In this document: positions 59,052-64,000 of the stretch, piece by piece | Layout: the number at the start of each line of letters is the position of its first letter | How positions within the stretch are numbered: the first letter of the stretch is position 1 | Assembly (NCBI GenBank): GCA_964521715.1 | Contig: CAZFSS010000004.1 | Span: 151,547-215,546, forward strand | Reading direction: 5' to 3' | Source of the DNA: DAOVRD01 sp964521715 | Lineage (GTDB): Bacteria > Planctomycetota > Brocadiia > SM23-32 | DNA: 64,000 nt | The notes under the pieces: model-generated | Database searches by the model: none | What the model was told of the DNA's origin: nothing | Seen by the model: only the letters and a program-made list of their open reading frames with translations | Program-made: the position numbers and the translations under genes

Positions 59052-60806
59052 TCAGAAATCGCCATTCCGCCAGAGCGCCGATATCGTCTCGCCGATCTCC
59101 TCGCGCGTGCGCAGGAGGAGCGCGTCATCCCTCGTGTGCGCGGCCGGGTCGGGCGCGACCTCCGTCCGCACCCGTTCGAGCAGCTCCTCCGCCCGCCGCC
59201 TCGCTGGTCCGTCCGGCGCGCTGCGAGCCAGGTCCTCCAGCAGCCACAGGTACTCGTAGTCCTCGAATCCCTTCCGCACCACCTCCCACCGGACCGAGGA
59301 GCAGATGTCCTCCTTGCCGGGATAGACGATGTGCGGGTCGCCCGCTGGCAGCGGGTTGCGGTCCTGGCAGTAGATGCTGCCGCCGGTAGCATCGGTCCAC
59401 GGCGAGACGTCGATCGGGACGGGCACGCCCTGCCACGCCCGCCAGGCGTTATAGCCCCAGTGCAGGAACCCCTTGAGCCCGAGCGTCCAGGAGAGCCAGA
59501 AGATGATGCGGTTGCGGATGGAGGCGTAGTCGAGGAAGCGGTTCGGGTAGATGCCCTGCGGCGCCAGGCACACGTAGCTCCAGAGCTGCTCCGGCTCGCG
59601 CAGCGTCGAGGGCGACTTGATCTCCTGGATTTGCGGCACGCGCAGCTCGACGCAGCCCTCCAGCCCCTCGGCCATGACGGCGTCGATGCGCGGCACGTCC
59701 GGCAGCCACTCCCTGACCAGCGCGGCGATGCGGCGCCAGGACTCGGCGTTGTCCGGCCCCGGCTCGTCCGCCACGTGCTGGACGTACTGCCGGTGCCAGC
59801 CGCGTTCCTTCAGGTGAGCGTAGACGACCTTGAGGAGCGCCTCGACGATGGGCTCGAACTCCGCGTCCGGCATCGCGTCGGGCCCGGTCGGGATCGCGTT
59901 GCCGTCCTCGTCGCACACGGGGAAGCGCTTGAAGCCGAACTGGCTCAGCCATCCGCCGGTGCGGCGGGCGACGTGTCCGCCCTCGATCCACTCCACGCCG
60001 GCAGCCTTGAAGGTCTCCACCCAGCGGTCGAGCAGGGAGAAGTCGAACGCGAACGTCCCGTCGCGCCTGCGCGTCATGCACACGAGCGAAGGGCGGAGCG
60101 TTTCCCGGCCGCCCCACGGCGTGAAGCGCGTCAGGATCATGTCCTGCTTGTGGCGCGCCATGTCGCACGCCACCTTCTCGATCCAGCGCCAGTGTTCCTC
60201 GGACCAGAGCTCGACGCCGTTGTAACGGACGAAGGCCTCCGGCCAGAACCACTCGGTGTGGTGCAGGTGGAAGCGGTCGGGCAGGGCGAACGGCCAGACG
60301 TCGAGCCCGACGGGCACTTCGATGCGGACGGGGCCGCCGTCCCGGACCTCGAGCTCGAGCCCGAGCGTTCCCGCATAGTGGCCCGGCGCGGCGTCCTTCG
60401 GCACGCGAACGCTGAACCAGAGCGGCTGAGTCCACTCGTCGCGGATGCGGATCTCGACCTGTTCGAGGAACGCGTCCGGGAAGAACGCCGGCGCCTTGCG
60501 CAGGTAGGTGGCCGGGTCCCGGTTGCCGGGCGGGTTGTGCGTGACGTAGATGAACCACTGCCAGTGCGCGCTCAGGCAGTCGGCCGGAATCCGCGCGCCG
60601 CCGGGCCCCACCAGAGGGCCGAGGCTATAGGCCGCGCGCTCGACCTCGACGCCTCTCGGGACGCGAACGCCCACCTGGGCGTCCTCGGTCTCATTGCGGG
60701 CGGCCCGGAGCGAGATGCGGTCGGACGCGCGCGGCGGCCGCTCGGTGTCCGGGAAGACCTTCGCCAGGGAATGCGTCGTCCACCAACTGATCTCGCTGCC
60801 TGCCAA
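59052..60806 (-). CDS. DUF4091 glycoside-hydrolase-like protein
   Basis: 584 residues. A beta-rich N-terminal half has ISLRAARNETEDAQVGVRVP and a PLWFSVRVPKDAAPGHYAGT segment. It is followed by a TIM-barrel-like region (MARHKQDMILTRFTPWG, HVADEPGPDNAESWR) and the C-terminal DUF4091 signature (WTLGLKGFLHWGYNAW, IVYPGKEDICSSVRWEVVRK, GFEDYEYLWLLEDL). The TTG at 60806 is chosen because GGGGGGAG lies six bases upstream and the protein then starts AGSEISWWT. No ATG fits, and the frame continues into the neighbouring gene. Probably a carbohydrate-active enzyme; substrate unknown. Confidence 0.88.
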   Translation of the reverse strand: MAGSEISWWTTHSLAKVFPDTERPPRASDRISLRAARNETEDAQVGVRVPRGVEVERAAYSLGPLVGPGGARIPADCLSAHWQWFIYVTHNPPGNRDPATYLRKAPAFFPDAFLEQVEIRIRDEWTQPLWFSVRVPKDAAPGHYAGTLGLELEVRDGGPVRIEVPVGLDVWPFALPDRFHLHHTEWFWPEAFVRYNGVELWSEEHWRWIEKVACDMARHKQDMILTRFTPWGGRETLRPSLVCMTRRRDGTFAFDFSLLDRWVETFKAAGVEWIEGGHVARRTGGWLSQFGFKRFPVCDEDGNAIPTGPDAMPDAEFEPIVEALLKVVYAHLKERGWHRQYVQHVADEPGPDNAESWRRIAALVREWLPDVPRIDAVMAEGLEGCVELRVPQIQEIKSPSTLREPEQLWSYVCLAPQGIYPNRFLDYASIRNRIIFWLSWTLGLKGFLHWGYNAWRAWQGVPVPIDVSPWTDATGGSIYCQDRNPLPAGDPHIVYPGKEDICSSVRWEVVRKGFEDYEYLWLLEDLARSAPDGPARRRAEELLERVRTEVAPDPAAHTRDDALLLRTREEIGETISALWRNGDF

Positions 60807-60919
60807 CTCTTGCTCCCCCCTTCCAGAACAGCCGGGCGGTGGCCATTCTACCACGCCCCGACGGCGAACCGCAGGCCACAAGCGCAGGCCGCAAGGGCAA
60901 GGGGCAGCGCGTGCACGGC

Positions 60920-62848
60920 TCAGAAACCGGGCACGGCGCCACGCGTAAGCGTAGCCACGATGGTCGAAACGCCGCCGACGAACGCCTCCACCAGGATCAG
61001 GGCGATAAAGAAGAAGCGCGCCTGCCGCACCGCGCGGCCGCTCGTGAACTTCATCAGGGAGACCTTGATGAGCCACCCCAGCAGGAACGGCAGCCACATG
61101 CGGTCGATGTGCCAATTCGATATTCCCAGCAGGCCGATGGCATGGATGGGCCACCAGTAGAACCGCGCACGCATGAACATCACGAAGCCCGTCAGCACGA
61201 TGCCCACCCCGAACGGTAGCCACCGAGCCGGGGAGTACTGGGAGGGCTGCTCGGTCATCTCGTGGGCCATGCTGAACAGGTTCTTGGGATGGTTCATCTG
61301 GCCCCAAGTATCATCGAAGTTGGCGGCGCCTTCGTCGTAGGCCATGTGCAGGCTCGTCCACCCGGACGCCGCCATCCCGGCCAGAATCGCCACCACCATG
61401 GCCGGCAGCAGCAGTCGGCGGCCCCGCTCGAATACTTCGCTGATGCGGAAGGCGTGGATCGCCGGCGGCGAGAGCAGCGCCGTGCTCCCGTAGAGGAATA
61501 TGCCGTGGTGCAGCAGCCCGACAATGGCGGCCTGAGGACCGAAGACGTGCCCCAAGCCCAGGCCGTGCAGGATGTTCGGCGCGATCACGTTCAGTTGCGT
61601 TATGTAGACGCCGCTCTGCGCGACCATGCGCGCGTGCACCAGCATGATGCACATCGCCATCAGGAAAAGCGCAAGCGCCACCCATATCTTCATCTTGTAG
61701 ACGGCGAACCACGCCACGACGGCGATCGTGCAGACGATGAACCCCCAGAAGGCCAGCTTGTAGCTGACGGGCTCCTCAGAATCGTCCACACGGGCGCCAA
61801 TCCCCAGGGCCCTCCTGAACACGACCGCCAGGTGTCGGCGGGCCATGTAGAGCGCGCCGAGCGTGAAGATCAGGTACGATCCCGAAAGCTGCCACGTCAT
61901 CAGATCGCTCCAGGTGCCCCCGTAGTGCAATGGCGAACCATACCACGCGGCAGTCTGCAGTTCGAGCCGGCCAAACAGGTAGAAGAACCATACGCTCAGC
62001 GAAACGTCAGCCGGCACCAGGTAGGCGAAGCCGACGGCGTTCCACCACATGCCGACGTTGGCCATGTGGAGATTCTCAAGGGGCGTGTCCTTCAACACGT
62101 CCTCGAACGGAACCGTCAGCGACCAGGCCTGTTCGGCCCCGACGAACAGCGGCAGAGCCCGGAGGAACCGGAAGGCGAAGGTGAAGATCAGGCCGGCGAG
62201 GAAGGCCCGGTTCGAAAAGAGCTGCGGGAGCAGGCCGCCCTCCGCGCTGCCTGCGGTGAACTCCAGGGGGACGCGCGCCAGCGGGAACTGAAGGCGCTCC
62301 ATCTCGACCCACTGCTTACGCAGTATGGCAAAGAGGAAGAACGTGGCCAGGAAGAATGGGATCAGCATGATGGACCAGCGGCTGATCGGGGTGAGCCATT
62401 GCCCCCAGGGGATTCGGCCCTCCTCCCGCCGCCCCGTGAAGTACTGCTCGGCGGCCAGAGACTTGGGGTCCTTGCTCAGGATCAGCGTCTCCGGCACGTC
62501 CCGGAGCGACGTGTCCCGCCAGGCGATGTCCGGCCGGCGCGCGAGGTAGGGCGGCCCGGCCATCGCGGGGAGCCAGAGCCGCATCATGCCGTCCGACGGC
62601 GTGATGCACGAGACGATGAGCATGCACCAGATCAGCATCAGTTCCGACTGCCGGAACGCCCACCGGCGCCGGATGAGCTTGAGCAGGAGGTTGCCGCCGA
62701 CCGTCAGCACGACGAGCAGGAACGCCGGCCCGGTTGGGAAGTGCCCCACAGTGTTCCAGCCGTAGCTCTTGTTGAAGGACGTGTAGGGGTCGAGCAGGCA
62801 AAGCCCTATCACGCAGGCCAGACCGATGATGAAGGCACGCCAGGTCAT
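60920..62848 (-). CDS. DUF6785/DUF6784-type polytopic membrane protein
   Basis: 642 residues with roughly 14 hydrophobic helices and oligopeptide-transporter-like layout. N-terminal GHFPTGPAFLLVVLTVGGN, the loop CITPSDGMMRLWLPAMAGP, EFTAGSAEGGLLPQLFSNR and the C-terminal SNWHIDRMWLPFLLGWLIK are the kind of conserved stretches seen in DUF6785 proteins. It lies 113 bases upstream of the DUF4091 gene, a pairing I associate with Planctomycetota and Lentisphaerota genomes. A transport role for the hydrolase product is inferred. Confidence 0.82.
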   Translation of the reverse strand: MTWRAFIIGLACVIGLCLLDPYTSFNKSYGWNTVGHFPTGPAFLLVVLTVGGNLLLKLIRRRWAFRQSELMLIWCMLIVSCITPSDGMMRLWLPAMAGPPYLARRPDIAWRDTSLRDVPETLILSKDPKSLAAEQYFTGRREEGRIPWGQWLTPISRWSIMLIPFFLATFFLFAILRKQWVEMERLQFPLARVPLEFTAGSAEGGLLPQLFSNRAFLAGLIFTFAFRFLRALPLFVGAEQAWSLTVPFEDVLKDTPLENLHMANVGMWWNAVGFAYLVPADVSLSVWFFYLFGRLELQTAAWYGSPLHYGGTWSDLMTWQLSGSYLIFTLGALYMARRHLAVVFRRALGIGARVDDSEEPVSYKLAFWGFIVCTIAVVAWFAVYKMKIWVALALFLMAMCIMLVHARMVAQSGVYITQLNVIAPNILHGLGLGHVFGPQAAIVGLLHHGIFLYGSTALLSPPAIHAFRISEVFERGRRLLLPAMVVAILAGMAASGWTSLHMAYDEGAANFDDTWGQMNHPKNLFSMAHEMTEQPSQYSPARWLPFGVGIVLTGFVMFMRARFYWWPIHAIGLLGISNWHIDRMWLPFLLGWLIKVSLMKFTSGRAVRQARFFFIALILVEAFVGGVSTIVATLTRGAVPGF

Positions 62849-62895
62849 GGCCCTCCCCTGTTTGCTGCGGCGGCAGGAGCACGGCGAAGACGGAC

Positions 62896-62924
62896 AGTGT
62901 ACAGACGGCGCTGACGATGGTCAA
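62896..62924 (-). promoter_or_regulatory. Putative promoter of the DUF6785-DUF4091 operon
   Basis: Minus strand TTGACC (62924-62919), 17 bases, TACACT (62901-62896), about 48 bases before the ATG. Confidence 0.5.
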
Positions 62925-63084
62925 AGGCTCCGGCAGGAGGCGACGCGGTCCCGGCGGGAAGAGGCAACCAGCGGACCTTGAAGGTTGAATGTGGCTGCTG
63001 TCAGGTCAAGGCAGCCTTCGGAGCACGCGCCGCCCTAACGCGCCTCACACAAGTTCACCAACGTCCAGTAGCAACCACAACGAC

Positions 63085-63187
63085 CTCACCACGAGGGAGG
63101 CCAAGAGCACGAAAAGCGGCCCTGGGTCTGCAGTGACCAGTCTGATGCCGTGTGCCGTCCTTCGAGTCCTTCGTGACCTTCGTGGTA
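63085..63187. repeat. REP-like inverted repeat (ACCACGA...TCGTGGT)
   Basis: The left arm reads ACCACGAGGGAGG then CAAGAGCACGAAAAG. The right arm reads CTTCGAGTCCTTCG then TGACCTTCGTGGT. They are imperfect inverted copies about 45 bases apart. It is the same general class as the repeat at 6063-6152 and as CTTCGTGGTG elements scattered in many genomes. Confidence 0.5.
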
Positions 63188-63217
63188 GCCGACGTTAGAG
63201 GACTTGTGTAAGCCGTC

Positions 63218-63598
63218 CTACAGGGCGTCCTGGATCGCGGCCATCAGGGCGAAGGCCCGGTCCTTGTCCGGCACGATGCCCACCCGGACCGTCACCTTCG
63301 TCGCCCCTGCGCCGACTGCCTCCATCGTGATCCAGACGTGCTTGCCGTCGGCGTACTCGGCCTCGACGTGCGCGCTGACCTTGTCCGAGCGCTTCTGGAA
63401 GGGGTGCAGGCCCTGGCCCTCAAGCGCCGCGAGCGCCGCCTCATAGGTCCGGGGCACGGGAGCGTCGAGCGTCTGCTCGACCTTCCCCGCGTAGTAAGTG
63501 GCCGCCGCTGCACCGACAGCGCCCGCCGCCACAACCCAGCACCCGCACAGCGCGAGCAGGAACGCAGAGAGCAAGGACGCTATCAGCCGCCTCCCCAT
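63218..63598 (-). CDS. DUF3568-like lipoprotein
   Basis: 126 residues. The signal peptide ends with LLALCGC, a lipobox-like site, followed by a hydrophobic Ala/Gly stretch (VVAAGAVGAAAATYYAGKVEQTL). The rest is a small alpha/beta domain with VPRTYEAALAALEGQGLH, VWITMEAVGAGATKVTVRVG and a final helix. This matches small DUF3568 envelope proteins of unknown function. GGAGGAGGG precedes the ATG. Confidence 0.75.
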   Translation of the reverse strand: MGRRLIASLLSAFLLALCGCWVVAAGAVGAAAATYYAGKVEQTLDAPVPRTYEAALAALEGQGLHPFQKRSDKVSAHVEAEYADGKHVWITMEAVGAGATKVTVRVGIVPDKDRAFALMAAIQDAL

Positions 63599-63770
63599 GG
63601 CCGCCCTCCTCCTCAGTCATAGCGAACGGACGGTCTGCCGCGCCGCCCGTTAACTCCGAGTCCATCGCGGCCAGGGCATTATCGGCGGCCCCCTCGCCCG
63701 GAATCAAGCCGGCCGGACGGCGGCCAGGCGCGCGACGCGCCGGAATGTCTCCTCTGGGCCCGCGACGCCG
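63599..63770. other. Intergenic sequence upstream of the DUF3568-like gene
   Basis: About 170 bases with no convincing frame. The ribosome site GGAGGAGGG of the lipoprotein lies at its left edge. The frames crossing it on the minus strand are arginine-rich and not protein-like. Confidence 0.4.
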
Positions 63771-63808
63771 AGATTCCTCGTGCGACACGGCACACTCGGA
63801 ATGACAAC
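63771..63808. repeat. REP-type sequence (inverted copy)
   Basis: Read on the minus strand it begins GTCATTCCGAG and ends GAGGAATCT, the widespread intergenic GTCATTCCGAG...GAGGAATCT repeat class. It lies just left of, and inverted relative to, the tandem array, whose units begin GTCATCCCGAGGAG. Confidence 0.6.
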
Positions 63809-63829
63809 AGGCCAGAAGCGCGGGACGCG

Positions 63830-64000
63830 GCCCCCCTGTTATCCCGAGGAGTCTGCCGGCCGCCCCCTTGTCATCCCGAGGAGCCTGCAGGCCGCCCCCC
63901 CTGTCATCCCGAGGAGCCTGCAGGCCGCCCCCCCTGTCATCCCGAGGAGTCTGCCGGCCGCCCCCCCTGTCATCCCGAGGAGCCTGCAGGCCGCCCCCCC
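63830..64000. repeat. 33-base tandem repeat array, open at window edge
   Basis: Five units are visible, with ATCCCGAGG at 63841, 63873, 63906, 63939 and 63972 (periods 32, 33, 33, 33). Each unit reads GTCATCCCGAGGAG, then a variable CCTGCAGG or TCTGCCGG, then CCG and a run of C. No spacers separate the units, so this is not CRISPR. The array continues past the window. Confidence 0.9.

Larger units (their letters stand above)
62849..63217. other. Intergenic region with promoter and REP-like repeat
   Basis: About 370 bases between two leftward genes. It contains the DUF6785 promoter and a REP-like inverted repeat (63085-63187). No coding frame was supported. Confidence 0.5.

Noticed and set aside
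60807..61307. Upstream extension of the DUF4091 protein
   Set aside because: It runs out of frame through the end of the DUF6785 gene with no similarity; the TTG at 60806 with a strong ribosome site fits better.
58956..62914. 734- and 550-codon plus-strand frames over DUF4091 and DUF6785 genes
   Set aside because: Antisense shadows; the minus-strand frames carry conserved domains and hydrophobic helices.
63830..64000. CRISPR array
   Set aside because: The 33-base units abut directly with no unique spacers, and no cas genes are present.
1..64000. tRNA or rRNA genes
   Set aside because: No cloverleaf with a conserved T-loop or rRNA core sequence was seen in any intergenic gap by eye; a covariance scan would be decisive.

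Overview
The window is about 64 kb of GC-rich DNA (mid-60s percent by eye), densely packed with short operons on both strands. It appears to come from a Gram-negative bacterium. The evidence is lipobox and signal peptides, a TolC/HlyD/MacB-type tripartite exporter, YajC, and an orphan MreD. The mix of DUF4091/DUF6785-type gene pairs, Gfo/Idh plus xylose-isomerase-like pairs, an EF-hand alpha/beta hydrolase, GH26/GH94 enzymes and many hybrid histidine kinases suggests the Planctomycetota or a neighbouring lineage (Hydrogenedentota/Lentisphaerota type). That placement is an inference from gene content. No rRNA, tRNA or CRISPR array was seen.

Layout, left to right. 0-9 kb is housekeeping: folP (cut by the left edge), divergent queA-tgt-yajC (queuosine and Sec), a metallophosphoesterase, a lone GspF/PilC protein, miaB, and a phosphohexomutase-fold protein whose four catalytic loops are all changed. 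9-23.4 kb is an efflux island: a CPBP membrane protein, an ABC-permease-adaptor exporter, then a TetR-controlled operon (tetR, TolC-like lipoprotein, two duplicated HlyD-type adaptors, LolD/MacB-type ATPase and permease) with a clear promoter and operator. 23.6-30.2 kb holds an ankyrin protein, a secreted TPR/CBM9-like protein coupled to a histidine kinase and OmpR-type regulator, and mreD. 30.2-33.4 kb holds a MITE-like element, uvrC and a zinc-ribbon membrane protein.

33.4-35.6 kb is a small phage-derived module. A LexA/CI-like repressor with an Ala-Gly/Ser/Lys cleavage set faces a leftward operon of Mu-Gam-like, DnaJ-type zinc-finger and excisionase-like HTH proteins. Two good divergent promoters lie between them, and no transposase or structural gene is present. 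35.6-46.6 kb is metabolism: a carbon-nitrogen hydrolase, Gfo/Idh plus TIM-barrel isomerase, an EamA transporter, an EF-hand esterase-like protein, and a leftward run of GH94 phosphorylase, dinB, GH26 mannanase and a 2-hydroxyacid dehydrogenase.

47-54.8 kb is a signalling operon: a five-PAS histidine kinase with three near-identical PAS copies, an Rcp1-like regulator, a REC-GGDEF diguanylate cyclase, a decayed REC...HD-GYP-like gene carrying a long hairpin, and a REC-PAS-kinase-REC hybrid. 54.8-64 kb holds a DUF2284 protein, L-threonine aldolase, a lipoprotein, a membrane protein, the DUF4091/DUF6785 pair, a DUF3568-like lipoprotein, and at the right edge a 33-bp tandem array that runs out of the window.

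Most of the window is ordinary chromosome. The parts I rate most worth a second look are the phosphohexomutase-like pseudoenzyme, the Gam/LexA-like module, the paired adaptors with a shared new C-terminal segment, and the decayed c-di-GMP gene.
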